This document shows, piece after piece, positions 31,961 through 40,045 of a stretch of DNA of 64,000 nucleotides. The first letter of the stretch is position 1; every line of letters begins with the position of its first letter. The notes beneath the pieces are model-generated. The model was not told the origin of the DNA and did no database searches. It was given only the letters and a program-made list of their open reading frames with translations. This stretch comes from Actinomadura violacea (lineage in GTDB: Bacteria > Actinomycetota > Actinomycetes > Streptosporangiales > Streptosporangiaceae): NCBI RefSeq assembly GCF_017573465.1, contig NZ_JAGEPF010000006.1, positions 124,001 through 188,000 of the forward strand. The letters run 5' to 3'. The position numbers and the translations under genes were made by a program.

Positions 31961-33295
31961 TCAGTGGTCGGGGAGCCAGTCGCCGTGGAAGCCCGTCGGG
32001 ACGCGGACGGGCAGGTGGACGACCGCGACGGGGTCGCCGGTGAAGTCCTGCGCGGAGATGATGACGAGGTCGCTGGCGCCGCGTTCGGTGTCGTAGGCGA
32101 GGGTCATCAGGTAGCCGTCGTCCTCGGCGGCGCCGGGCGCGGACGGGACGAAGACGGCCTCGCCGACCGAGGAGCCCGCGGAGAACGGCCGGATCTCGGT
32201 GCGGCCCGTCCGGTAGTCGCGCTTGAGGAGCCCGTCGCCGACGAGCTCGCCGACGGCCGGCCCCGAGGTGACGGTGTAGCCGTAGCGGTGCGGCAGGGAC
32301 GTGAGCCGCTCGTCGACGCGCGGGAACTCCTGGGCGCGGTCGTCGAGGGTCTCCTGCGCGAGGGTCCCCGCGGCCGGGTCGATGGTCCACCGGTCCAGGA
32401 CCGGCGGCTCGTTGCCCTCCAGACGGCCGTCCCGCAGGAAGCTCGGGAACTTCACCACGTCCAGCACGACGCGGTCGCCGTCGTCGTAGGCGTTCATGGT
32501 GTGGAAGACCCAGCACGGGTCGATGCCGATCCACTGCACGTCGGACGCGTCGCCGTTGCGCGGCAGCAGGCCGATCCGCGCCGGGTGCGCGTCGTTCCAC
32601 GCGTAGGGGAGGGCGGCGCCCTCGGCGGCCAGCTCCATGGAGAAGGTGACGGGCAGGTCGTAGACGATGACGTACTTCTGGGTGAGGGCCAGGTCGTGCA
32701 CCATCGGGCTGTCGGAGACCGGGATGTCCACCTCGCGCGTGACGAGCCCGGCGTCGTTCAGCACCGTGTACTGCAGGTGCTCCCAGCCGAAGTAGTAGGC
32801 GACGGCGTGGAGCTCGCCGGTGGCGGGGTCCTTCTTGGTGTGGGCGGAGTAGCCGCCCTTGAGGGTGCCGCCGAAGTCGCACGGCCCGAGGGTGCTGAGG
32901 TCGTGGGCGAGCTCGTAGGGGCGGAACCCGCCCTCGATCAGCGCGAACGTACGGCCCGCGTGGCCGATCACGTTCGTGTTCGGGGCGATGTCGAAGTCGT
33001 CCAGGGCCGGTCCCTCCGGCCACTGCTCCCCGAGTTCCGCGGCCACCCGCCGGGACCGCACCCAGCGGTTGCGGTACCACTCGGCGCGTCCGTCGCGCAG
33101 CCGCACGCCGTGGACCATGCCGTCGCCGATGAACCAGTGGTAGGACTCGGGGTCCTCGATGCCGAGCGGGTTCGGGCCGATCCGCAGGTAGCGGCCGTCG
33201 AGCCCGGCCGGGATGCGCCCGGTGACGGGCACGTCGTGGGCGGTGACCTCCTCGGTGACGGGGGCGTACGGGCCTTCCAGGAACGTGCTGGGCAT
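31961..33295 (-). CDS. Carotenoid oxygenase family protein (retinal pigment epithelial membrane-like)
   Basis: The 444-residue seven-bladed beta-propeller enzyme should cleave a carotenoid or stilbene double bond using non-haem iron. The four iron-binding His residues are recognisable in SAHTKKDPATGE, MVHDLALTQ, VFHTMNAYDDGD and the C-terminal GFHGDWLPDH. The opening GPYAPVTEEV, then VTGRIPAGLDGRYLRIGPNP, is typical. The ATG overlaps by one base the stop of the upstream tetR gene (TGATG), so the two are co-translated. Confidence 0.9.
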   Translation of the reverse strand: MPSTFLEGPYAPVTEEVTAHDVPVTGRIPAGLDGRYLRIGPNPLGIEDPESYHWFIGDGMVHGVRLRDGRAEWYRNRWVRSRRVAAELGEQWPEGPALDDFDIAPNTNVIGHAGRTFALIEGGFRPYELAHDLSTLGPCDFGGTLKGGYSAHTKKDPATGELHAVAYYFGWEHLQYTVLNDAGLVTREVDIPVSDSPMVHDLALTQKYVIVYDLPVTFSMELAAEGAALPYAWNDAHPARIGLLPRNGDASDVQWIGIDPCWVFHTMNAYDDGDRVVLDVVKFPSFLRDGRLEGNEPPVLDRWTIDPAAGTLAQETLDDRAQEFPRVDERLTSLPHRYGYTVTSGPAVGELVGDGLLKRDYRTGRTEIRPFSAGSSVGEAVFVPSAPGAAEDDGYLMTLAYDTERGASDLVIISAQDFTGDPVAVVHLPVRVPTGFHGDWLPDH

Positions 33296-33927
33296 CAGGG
33301 GCCTCGTCTCTCTCCGGTGGAAGGGATGGTGAACAGGCCTTTCCCCATGGCGAGCAGGGTGGCCTCGAAAATTTCGCCGTTGTCGCGGGGCAGGTGGCCG
33401 GCCATCTCAAGGCTGACCACGCCGTGGATGGCGGCCCAGAGCGACGCGGCGACGTGGCGCGGGGAGCCGCCGGACAGCAGCCCGGCGTCGGCGCAGGCCT
33501 TGATGGCGTCCTCCAGGATCGTGAAGGTCGCCGCGGCCCGCACCAGCGCCTCGTCGCTCGGCTGGAACCCGGGAATGGGCTCGCCGAACATCAGCCGGTA
33601 GTAGTTGCGTTCGGCCAGGGCGTGCTCACGGTAGGCGCGCCCCAGGTCGGCGAGGTAGGCGAGCGGGTCGGGCTGCTTGCGCACCGATTCGAGCCGCCGC
33701 CGGAACCGGTCGAAGGCCTCGACGTACAGCGCCTCGATCAGCCCCGCCTTGCCCTCGAACATCCGGTACAGGACGGTCGTGGAGCAGCCGACCTCCGCGG
33801 CGATCCGCCGCAGCGCCAGCGCCCCCGGCCCCTCGGCCGCCAGCAGCCGGCTCGCGGCGTCCAGCAGCGACGTGCGGATCGCCTCGTCTCCCTGCCGCTG
33901 GGCCAGCTCGTACGCGCTCGTTTCCAT
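33295..33927 (-). CDS. TetR-family regulator
   Basis: The 210-residue protein has an N-terminal TetR helix-turn-helix (about 18-65: LLDAASRLLAAEGPGALALR, then RIAAEVGCSTTVLYRMFEGK) and a TetR_C_33/WHG-like ligand domain. The ATG at 33927 was chosen because the family N-terminus starts here. Its stop overlaps the start of the carotenoid oxygenase gene, which it most likely controls together with itself through the dyads at 33938-33969. Confidence 0.9.
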   Translation of the reverse strand: METSAYELAQRQGDEAIRTSLLDAASRLLAAEGPGALALRRIAAEVGCSTTVLYRMFEGKAGLIEALYVEAFDRFRRRLESVRKQPDPLAYLADLGRAYREHALAERNYYRLMFGEPIPGFQPSDEALVRAAATFTILEDAIKACADAGLLSGGSPRHVAASLWAAIHGVVSLEMAGHLPRDNGEIFEATLLAMGKGLFTIPSTGERRGP

Positions 33928-33937
33928 ACCGTCCTCA

Positions 33938-33969
33938 GTAACAACGTTTTTCAGCGATAACACCGTTAT
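33938..33969. promoter_or_regulatory. Candidate TetR operator upstream of tetR/carotenoid oxygenase
   Basis: ATAAC-acc-GTTAT (33957-33969) is a perfect dyad. A partial partner, GTAAC-aac-GTT, starts at 33938. The 19-base offset and AT-rich character fit paired TetR dimers on an autoregulated promoter. Confidence 0.5.
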
Positions 33970-34009
33970 TGCACGCGCCGGAGAACGCGTCAACCCCTTC
34001 AGGGAACCG

Positions 34010-34040
34010 GCGTCCGGACGGCCGAGGCCCGTCCGGACGC
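34010..34040 (-). terminator. 12-base perfect hairpin after the ATPase gene
   Basis: GCGTCCGGACGG and CCGTCCGGACGC pair perfectly around a 7-base loop. It lies 9 bases beyond the stop of the minus-strand HATPase gene and separates it from the tetR promoter. Confidence 0.65.
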
Positions 34041-34049
34041 CCCCGCAGG

Positions 34050-34478
34050 TCAAGGCACCATGCGCGCCCAGATCCACTTACCGCCGCCCGGATCACGGGT
34101 CGCGCCGCAGCGCGCCGCAAGGGCCTGGACGATGTGCAGACCCCAGCCGCCGTTGTCGTCGAACGCCTCCTCGGACAGATCGAGGTCTTCGAGCGTGAGC
34201 CGCCGCAGCGGCTTCGCCCGGGGAACGCCGACGCCGGAATCCCAGACGGCGATGATGACCCCTTGCGCGTCCCGGCTGAGCTGAAAGCGGATCTCCTCGC
34301 CCGGCGTCTCGTGGGCCGCATTCGTGACGAGTTCGGAGACGACCAGAAGTGCATCGTCGAGAATATGAAAATAGTCCCATTTGCGCATCCAGGCGTCCGC
34401 CAGAGTGCGCGCGAGCCCCACCGTCGCCGACGTCCCGAGCAGGGGAATGATCAAATCCCCCGTCTCCGTCATCACCAT
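34050..34478 (-). CDS. HATPase_c_2 protein (RsbW/anti-sigma-type ATP-binding)
   Basis: The 142-residue protein is a lone GHKL ATPase: the N-box is ALLVVSELVTNAAHET and the G-boxes are WDSGVGVP and GGWGLHIVQALAARCG. Such RsbW/SpoIIAB-like proteins bind sigma factors or other targets and are a standard part of WhiJ/AbaA-like conservons. The ATG at 34478 has GGACGGGGA upstream. It is divergent from an XRE-DUF5753 gene followed by DUF397 genes, completing that set. Confidence 0.87.
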   Translation of the reverse strand: MVMTETGDLIIPLLGTSATVGLARTLADAWMRKWDYFHILDDALLVVSELVTNAAHETPGEEIRFQLSRDAQGVIIAVWDSGVGVPRAKPLRRLTLEDLDLSEEAFDDNGGWGLHIVQALAARCGATRDPGGGKWIWARMVP

Positions 34479-34578
34479 CGTCCCCGTCCTCGCCTTGGTT
34501 TCCGTTTTCCTGTGGCAAGGATCACCGCGTCGACTTACGCTTTTCCTGTTATCGAAACAACGCCAAACAGGAGGACCG

Positions 34579-35394
34579 ATGCCAGAGGTGCGCGCGCCCC
34601 TCAACCCCAAGATCGACCTGTGGCACTTCCTGGCCTTCTACCTGCGGTTCCTTCGCGAACGAGAGGGACTTTCGCTGACCCAGTGCGGCAAGATCATCGG
34701 AGTGGCGCGCTCGACTGTTTCGAACATCGAAGCCGGAAGGCAGCGTCCGCAGGAAGACCAGCTGGTCAAGCTCGACGAAAGATATGGCACTGGCACCCTT
34801 TTGCAGGTAATGCTCTGGTATGCCCGAAACGCCCATGACCCTGACTGGGGTCGGCAGTTGATCAGGTATGAGGAGCGCGCCGATGCGATCAGGCTCTACC
34901 ACGGCAAGTCGATCCCCCGGCCTTTCCAGACCGAGGAGTACATGCGCGCTCTCGCCGTAGCAGGTAATCCTGAAGATACCGATAATGCCGTTGCTCGACG
35001 ACTGGCCCGTCAACGCGCGCTACTTGAGCGTGAGAAGCCGCCGTTCTTGTGCATCATCTTGGATGAAGGTGTTCTCGGCTCCTGCGTCGGTGGGCGGGAG
35101 GTCATGATGGCGCAACTCACTCACCTCAGGGAGATGATGGGCCTCCCGCACGTCATTATCAGGTTCCTCCAGCCTTCAGCGGGTGCCCACGAGGGCTTTG
35201 ACGGACCCTTTCAGATCATCAGCCTTGAAGGCCGCGACGTCGCGTACTCCGGTGCTCAGTACGGCGGACGGCTGATCGAGGACCCAGGCGAAGTTAGGGG
35301 TCTTTGGGCTACGTTTGATCGCATAGGCGCGAAGGCTCTTCCTGAAGACGCCTCTCGTGCCCTCGTCGAGCAGTATTTGGAGCAGTACACATGA
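34579..35394 (+). CDS. XRE-family regulator with DUF5753 (WhiJ-like)
   Basis: The 271-residue protein has an XRE helix-turn-helix (about 20-75: GLSLTQCGKIIGVARSTVSN, then IEAGRQRPQEDQL) and a DUF5753 domain (about 90-265, with IPRPFQTEEYMRALAVAG and later DVAYSGAQYGGRLIEDP). In Streptomyces such proteins (WhiJ, AbaA-linked) act with small DUF397 partners in development and antibiotic control. CAGGAGG precedes the ATG. Its stop overlaps the first DUF397 gene (ATGA). Confidence 0.92.
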   Translation: MPEVRAPLNPKIDLWHFLAFYLRFLREREGLSLTQCGKIIGVARSTVSNIEAGRQRPQEDQLVKLDERYGTGTLLQVMLWYARNAHDPDWGRQLIRYEERADAIRLYHGKSIPRPFQTEEYMRALAVAGNPEDTDNAVARRLARQRALLEREKPPFLCIILDEGVLGSCVGGREVMMAQLTHLREMMGLPHVIIRFLQPSAGAHEGFDGPFQIISLEGRDVAYSGAQYGGRLIEDPGEVRGLWATFDRIGAKALPEDASRALVEQYLEQYT

Positions 35395-35579
35395 GCGTGC
35401 AGTGGCGCAAGAGCACCCACAGCAGCGGCGTTAACGACGAGCACTGTGTTGAGCTGGGACGGCTCGGAGCGGGGGTCGGCGTCGGCGTTCGGGACTCCAA
35501 GGACCCGGACGGCGGGCACCTCACGCTCACCTCTACGCAGTTCACGGACCTCATCACTCGGATCAAGCAGGACGCATGA
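35391..35579 (+). CDS. DUF397 protein, copy 1
   Basis: This 62-residue protein shows the DUF397 pattern: WRKSTHSSGVNDEHCVELGR, VRDSKDPDGG, and a final helix QFTDLITRIKQDA. DUF397 proteins are the small partners of XRE-DUF5753 regulators and probably modulate them by direct contact. Both ends overlap neighbours by four bases. It is the first of a tandem series of five related copies, two of them damaged. Confidence 0.9.
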   Translation: MSVQWRKSTHSSGVNDEHCVELGRLGAGVGVGVRDSKDPDGGHLTLTSTQFTDLITRIKQDA

Positions 35580-35758
35580 GCGTGCAGTGGCGTAAGAGCA
35601 CCCACAGCGGCGGCGTTAACGACGAGCACTGCGTGCAGTTGGGGCGCCTAGACCAGGCCATCGGCGTCCGGGACTCAAAGGACCCGGACGGCGGGCACCT
35701 CTCCCTCACGTCGGCGCAGTTCGCGGACCTCATCGCTCGGATCAAGCAGGACGCATGA
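35576..35758 (+). CDS. DUF397 protein, copy 2
   Basis: This 60-residue protein is nearly the same as copy 1 (WRKSTHSGGVNDEHCVQLGR, then VRDSKDPDGGHLSLTSAQF), lacking the Gly-Val repeat. The DNA is also close, so the tandem array grew by recent duplication. It overlaps both neighbours by four bases. Confidence 0.9.
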   Translation: MSVQWRKSTHSGGVNDEHCVQLGRLDQAIGVRDSKDPDGGHLSLTSAQFADLIARIKQDA

Positions 35759-35936
35759 CAGTCCACTGGCGCAAGAGCTCTCACAGCGGTACGGCGACCG
35801 ATGAGGTCTGCGTGGAGTTGGGGCGCCTTGACCAGGGCATCGGCGTCCGGGACTCAAAGGACCCGGACGGCGGCTACCTCACCTCACGTCTGCGCAGTTC
35901 GTTGACCTCATCGCTCAGATTAGGCAGGACGCATGA
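35755..35936 (+). pseudogene. DUF397 protein, copy 3, frameshifted
   Basis: The first ~42 residues are normal (WRKSSHSGTATDEVCVELGR, then VRDSKDPDGGYL). Near base 35891 one base is missing relative to copy 2, so the reading frame changes to SRLRSSLTSSLRLGR and runs into the next gene, ending at 35952. In the other frame the expected ending, SAQFVDLIAQIRQDA and a TGA at 35934-35936, is intact. The shift is therefore recent and removes the C-terminal helix. A sequencing error is possible. Confidence 0.75.
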
Positions 35937-36121
35937 CTGTCGAATGGCGTAGGAGTTCGTACAGCGGCGGAGCCAACGACAACCAGTGCGTTGAGCTGGG
36001 ACGGCTTGCGCCGGGGGCCGGCATTGGGGTTCGGGACTCCAAGGACCCGGACGGCGGTCATCTCGCGCTCACCTCTGCGCAGTTCACGAACCTCATCGCC
36101 CGGATCAAGCAGGACGCATGA
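35933..36121 (+). CDS. DUF397 protein, copy 4
   Basis: The 62-residue intact copy reads WRRSSYSGGANDNQCVELGR, then VRDSKDPDGGHLALTSAQF. Its ATG overlaps the ancestral stop of copy 3, and its own stop overlaps the start of the split copy 5. It is the copy most like the broken remnant at 39082. Confidence 0.9.
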   Translation: MTVEWRRSSYSGGANDNQCVELGRLAPGAGIGVRDSKDPDGGHLALTSAQFTNLIARIKQDA

Positions 36122-36140
36122 CCGTCCACTGGCGTAGGAG
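36118..36140 (+). pseudogene. DUF397 copy 5, 5' fragment
   Basis: ATG and the next codons (MTVHWRR) match the start of copies 3 and 4, then similarity stops abruptly after the bases GGCGTAGGAG. The continuation of the same gene appears at 39082, about 2.9 kb away. The open frame that runs on from this ATG to 36294 is chimeric, not a real gene. Confidence 0.75.
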
Positions 36141-36310
36141 CCTGTTCGGCGCCAAGTTCGCGCTGGCGGTCGAGCGGGGGCTGCTCGGAGACGATATCGG
36201 GCTCGGCGGCCGGTCGAAGTCAGCGCGGCGGTCGCGCATGCCACCTCGGCCGAGAGCCGGCGCCACCGCGCCGTCGTCTGCCCAGCCGGCCTGATCGAGA
36301 ACTGGCTGCA
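36141..36310 (+). pseudogene. Fossil of a SNF2-type helicase
   Basis: Two frames hold fragments that resemble SNF2/DEAD-like helicases. FGAKFALAVERGLLGDDIGL matches the motif I region (usually GDEMGLGKT), and in the shifted frame AVAHATSAESRRHRAVVCPA continues into GLIENWLQ, matching motif Ia. The P-loop Lys is lost and a frameshift separates the parts. About 50 residues survive. It sits exactly at the breakpoint inside DUF397 copy 5. From 36311 to 36532 I see nothing recognisable. Confidence 0.45.
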
Positions 36311-36532
36311 GTTTTCTTCAACCGTTCCGCCGAGGGCGGACACGTGGTGCGTCGGCTTACCGCCGCTGCCGCACCCCAGCCACCGCTGAGCTCGTGGAGG
36401 AGAACGGCGCGCCGCCGGACCCCCGTGGCCGCCTGGTTGAAGTCCTGGAGGCCCCTTCACAACGTGATCCACGGGATACAGCCGGAGAGAAAAGCGATCG
36501 CTTCGCCGATGCCGGGGTGAAACGGTTGCCGC

Positions 36533-37111
36533 ATGCCTCAACCGATCTTGCACACCGAGCGTCTGCTGCTGGTGCCCCTGGCCGATCGGCATCTCGACCT
36601 GGAGGTCCACCTCGACTGCGACCTCGAGGTGCTGCGTTATCTCGACGCGAGGACGCCGACCAGGGACGAGGTGGTCGCAACTCACCAGCGGCGGATGGCC
36701 GCGGCAGGCAAGGTGGACGGGCTGGGCTTCTGGATGGCCCACCTCTCCGATGGAGGAGAGGAAGGTGAGTTCGTCGGCCTCATGATGCTGCCGCCTGCGC
36801 ACGGTCCCGATCAGCCCGACGATCCCACCGTCTGCGATCTGGGGTACCGGCTCGTCCGCCGGTACTGGCGGCAGGGCCTGGCCAGTGAAGCGTCCCGCGC
36901 CCTTCTGCGGCACGCCTTCGACACGGTCGGGCAGAGCCGTGTCATCGCGCAGACCATGGCCGCCAACGCCGGATCCATAGGAGTGATGCGGGCCATCGGC
37001 ATGCGGTACGTGCGCACGTACCACCCGCAGTTCGACGATCCGCTGCCGGACGCGCACCTCGGCGAGGTCGAGTACGAGATGACCCGCAACATGTGGGAGG
37101 AGATGCGCTGA
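36533..37111 (+). CDS. GNAT-family N-acetyltransferase (RimJ/RimL-like)
   Basis: The 192-residue protein follows the acetyltransferase_3 pattern: LHTERLLLVPLADRHLDLEV at the N-terminus, LGYRLVRRYWRQGLASEASR as the acetyl-CoA-binding motif A, and VIAQTMAANAGSIGVMRAIG, then MRYVRTY. It should acetylate a protein N-terminus or small amine with acetyl-CoA. No clear ribosome site precedes the ATG. It lies in the segment that splits the DUF397 array, so it may be an acquired gene. Confidence 0.85.
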   Translation: MPQPILHTERLLLVPLADRHLDLEVHLDCDLEVLRYLDARTPTRDEVVATHQRRMAAAGKVDGLGFWMAHLSDGGEEGEFVGLMMLPPAHGPDQPDDPTVCDLGYRLVRRYWRQGLASEASRALLRHAFDTVGQSRVIAQTMAANAGSIGVMRAIGMRYVRTYHPQFDDPLPDAHLGEVEYEMTRNMWEEMR

Positions 37112-37645
37112 GGCGGCACACGGCCTCGGATCCCGCTCCGGCACGAAGACGAATACTCCCGCGCCCCTGAGGGCCCGGGATCTTGCTGGCGCAAGCGACA
37201 CCTCAAGATCGACTCAATGTGGGTTCTGTGCTCATGCGGGCTGGCGGCCCTTGTAGGCAGTGCTGCGGCCCCCGCCGTGACCGGCTACGGGTGCCGAGGT
37301 GGAATGGTCAACACGGCGGCTGAGGGATCCACCTCGGGAACATGGGACAGGACTGGGAGGTCGGCATCGGGCAGGCCGTTGAGTGCCTGTTCCCGAACCT
37401 GAACTGTCCGCCTGAGCGGTGGGTCAGCGGCTGGGCTGGGGATATTCAGTGGTGTGGGCAGGGCCGCGCACCAGCCCGCTCACCGCGTCCCGCGCCCGAG
37501 GCATGCGCCATCGCCCACTCACTCGTCCAAGGCGCGACACCTTCGCCCATGCAAGCACCGACAGCGCGATCCCATCCAGCTCAACCTTCTCACCGGCCGG
37601 CCGTCGACCACTCGCCGACAGCCGGTCCAGAGAGATCAGCGCTGG
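37112..37645. other. 534-base region without a recognisable gene
   Basis: Open frames here (for example 37217-37402 and 37342-37710, plus strand) have no family resemblance, poor ribosome sites and unclear codon structure; the second runs antisense into the SnoaL gene. The region is in the segment interrupting the DUF397 array and is probably decayed DNA. Confidence 0.5.
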
Positions 37646-38089
37646 TTACGTTGACACACCCAACTGGCGCAGGAAGCCGCGGTTGTCGGTGCGCACCCAT
37701 TCTTCGATGAGGCGGCCCTGGTCGTCGAACCGGAAGATGTTGATCAGGTCGAACACGACGCGTTCGCCGTTGGGCGGCAGCGGGCCGACCGGCGACTGGG
37801 TGAACTCGCGGACGAAGGTGCCCTCGATCCAGGTCTGGCAGGCCATGTGGTCGCCCTCGGCGACCACGATGCCGCGCCGGATCGACCGGTCGTCGAAGGC
37901 TGCGCGCACCGCCGCGAAATAGGCGTCAAGGCCGGCGAAATCGGATTCGAAGCCGTCGGGGCCGTGGAAGCGGAAGCTGTCGGTGTCGAAGTAGGTCGCG
38001 GCCTCGGCCGGGTCCTCGCCCGATACCTCCAGCTCACCGGCACGGACCAGGCGCGCCACCAGCTCATCTCGAGTGAATCGCTTTGTCAT
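37646..38089 (-). CDS. SnoaL/NTF2-like protein
   Basis: The 147-residue protein has the cone-shaped NTF2/SnoaL fold: helices in FTRDELVARLVRAGELEVSG, the motif FDTDSFRFHGPDGFE and the core strands VFDLINIFRFDDQGRLIEEW. Members are small isomerases, hydrolases or binding proteins. The ATG at 38089 is preferred; an in-frame ATG at 38161 would add 24 residues. It is divergent from a LysR regulator, its likely controller. No substrate can be inferred. Confidence 0.82.
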   Translation of the reverse strand: MTKRFTRDELVARLVRAGELEVSGEDPAEAATYFDTDSFRFHGPDGFESDFAGLDAYFAAVRAAFDDRSIRRGIVVAEGDHMACQTWIEGTFVREFTQSPVGPLPPNGERVVFDLINIFRFDDQGRLIEEWVRTDNRGFLRQLGVST

Positions 38090-38175
38090 GGCTTCAGCGT
38101 GCCTCCATTCGGGCATGCCGTCCAACGATGCTTTCGCACTCATTCCATGAGCTGAACGCATGGTAGGTTCCGGGA

Positions 38176-39081
38176 ATGGCCGAGTTCACCCTCACCGGTC
38201 TGCGCATCGTCCACCAGGTGGCCACCGCCGGATCGTTCACTCGGGCCGCCGAGATCCTCGGCTACACCCAGTCGGCCGTCTCGCGCCAGATCGCGGCGAT
38301 GGAGGCCGCGGCCGAGGCGCCGCTGTTCGACCGCAGCCGCCGCGGCGTGGCCCTCACCCCCGCGGGTCAGGTGCTCGTCCGCCGCGCGGCCGAGGTCCTC
38401 GCGGGCCTGGCGGCGACCGAACTGGAGCTCGCCGGCCTTCGCGACCGGCTCGCGGGCCGTCTGACGATCGGCGCCTACCCCACCGCCGCCATGGCACTGG
38501 TTCCGCGAGCGATCGCGCAGGTGACATCCGGTCATCCGGGGCTCGCCGTGGTCCTGGACGAGGCCGCAACGCCCGCCCTGCTCCGGCGGCTGCGGGCCGG
38601 CCGCCTGGACGTGGCGGTCATCGGGGTCGGCCAAGGCCTGCCCGACTACGACCTGAGTGATCTGCGGCAGACCACCGTGCTCCGAGGCGACCTGCTGATC
38701 GCCGTCCCCGACGCCCATCGGTTCGCCGACCACACCGCCATCACGGTGCCGGACCTGGCACAAGAACACTGGATCACCGGGGACGGCGCGGCCGGCGAGC
38801 CGCAATTCGGTGCCTGGCCCACCCTGCCGGACCCGCACATCGCCCACACCTCCCGCAACTGGTCGACACGCCTCGGCCTGGTCGCGGCCGGCCTCGGAAT
38901 CACCGTCATCCCCCTCCAGGCCCGCCCCGCCCTACCGGCCGGCGTACGAGCCGTAGCCGTCACCGACAGCCACTGGACAGGCCGCGCCACCCTCGCCGTG
39001 ACCCGACCACACCCGTCCGCGCAAGCACAAGCGATGGTCACGGCCCTGCAAGACCAAGCCGACGACCTCCACAACGCCTAA
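38176..39081 (+). CDS. LysR-family transcriptional regulator
   Basis: The 301-residue protein has the LysR winged helix (about 5-65: IVHQVATAGSFTRAAEILGY, then TQSAVSRQIAAMEAA) and a periplasmic-binding-protein-like effector domain (about 90-295). It is divergent from the SnoaL-like gene, the classic LysR layout. Its TAA ends at 39081, and the next base begins the 3' remnant of DUF397 copy 5, so this gene marks the right edge of the interrupting segment. Confidence 0.9.
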   Translation: MAEFTLTGLRIVHQVATAGSFTRAAEILGYTQSAVSRQIAAMEAAAEAPLFDRSRRGVALTPAGQVLVRRAAEVLAGLAATELELAGLRDRLAGRLTIGAYPTAAMALVPRAIAQVTSGHPGLAVVLDEAATPALLRRLRAGRLDVAVIGVGQGLPDYDLSDLRQTTVLRGDLLIAVPDAHRFADHTAITVPDLAQEHWITGDGAAGEPQFGAWPTLPDPHIAHTSRNWSTRLGLVAAGLGITVIPLQARPALPAGVRAVAVTDSHWTGRATLAVTRPHPSAQAQAMVTALQDQADDLHNA

Positions 39082-39158
39082 GAGTTCGTACACCGGCGGA
39101 GCCAACGACAACCAGTGCGTTGAGCTTGGGTGGCTTGGGCCGGGGGCGGCATTGGGGG
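39082..39158 (+). pseudogene. DUF397 copy 5, internal fragment
   Basis: Directly after the LysR stop, the DNA resumes the DUF397 sequence (RSSYTGGANDNQCVELGWLG) at the codon where the 36118 fragment stopped. It is nearly identical to copy 4 at the DNA level. The match ends near base 39158, before the DSKDPDGG motif, so the gene is broken at both ends. GAG is shared at the two breakpoints. Confidence 0.75.
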
Positions 39159-39192
39159 CGGACGTGTGCAGGGCGGGCTTGAGGCGGGGTCT

Positions 39193-39927
39193 TTAGTCCT
39201 CCTCGGCTGTCACCTCGGGCGTGGTCGGGGTGCTGTCCTGGCCTGGCCATGTTTCCGGGGGGTCGCCGAAGGCGCGGCGGCTGGCTTTGACGGCCAGGGC
39301 GGCTATGGCGGCGTTGGCGCCGCCGCCGATGACGGCGCCGATGCCGAACGGTGCCACGCGGCCGAGGACGATGACGCCCTGCTTCGTCCCGTACTTCGTG
39401 ATGAAGTGCCTGCCCAGGACCTTGTTGATCTGGCGCAGCGCGTCGGCGGGCACCTTGGCGACGACCTGCTTCGCCCAGTGCTTCCCCGTGACCTCGGCGG
39501 CTTTGGAGATGGTGCCGGAGCCGGACCCGCCGAGCAGGATCCCCATGACGATCGTCCGGCGGCGTTCCAGCTCGTCGATGGGGACTCCGTGGACTTCGGC
39601 CACCGAAAGCGCGAAGAGGACGCTCAGCTCCAGCGATGAGAACGTCTCGCCCGCCGTCAGCGCCAGGGCGACTCCCGTGCCGACGCCGGGTGCGGCCGCG
39701 GTTCCTCCGACCGCGGCGCCCGACCCGGTCAGGGCGCTGACCTACATCCGCTCCAGACTCCGGATGACCTGCGCCGGCGACGCCTCGGGGTTCCGCTGGC
39801 GGGCCCGGGCGATGTTCTTGCGCACCAGCGGGCTCTGCAGGTCGATCGCCTTGTCCAGGAGGTCGAGGACTCGCTGCCCGCGCCCGGCAGGCTCCGGAAC
39901 CGGTTCGGCGAGCGCATCTGTCGTCAT
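39193..39927 (-). pseudogene. EcsC-like/hypothetical protein with internal stop codon
   Basis: One frame of 245 codons runs from ATG at 39927 (MTTDALAEPVPEPAGRGQRV) to 39193 but is cut by an in-frame TAG at 39742-39744 after residue 61. Beyond it the protein continues in frame (TGSGAAVGGTAAAPGVGTGV, then AEVHGVPIDELERRR and FITKYGTKQGVIVLGR), a pattern I associate with actinobacterial hypothetical membrane proteins distantly like EcsC. A single TAC-to-TAG change would explain it. Restart at a GTG near 39603 could yield a 136-residue piece. Function unknown. Confidence 0.6.
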
Positions 39928-40045
39928 GCCTGGAACTCCTCAGATCGTCACCCGGCGGCGGGGGGCTCTTACTCAAGCAGCCGAGTGGATCTTGCACCAG
40001 GCGAACCAGGCCGGCGGAAAGGCCGAAGGCGGCCAGCCGGGGTCG

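Noticed and set aside
36118..36294. 59-codon open frame as a real small gene
   Set aside because: It joins the first codons of a DUF397 gene to helicase debris; chimeric by chance.
37342..37710. 122-codon open frame as a gene
   Set aside because: No family pattern, weak ribosome site, runs antisense into the SnoaL gene.
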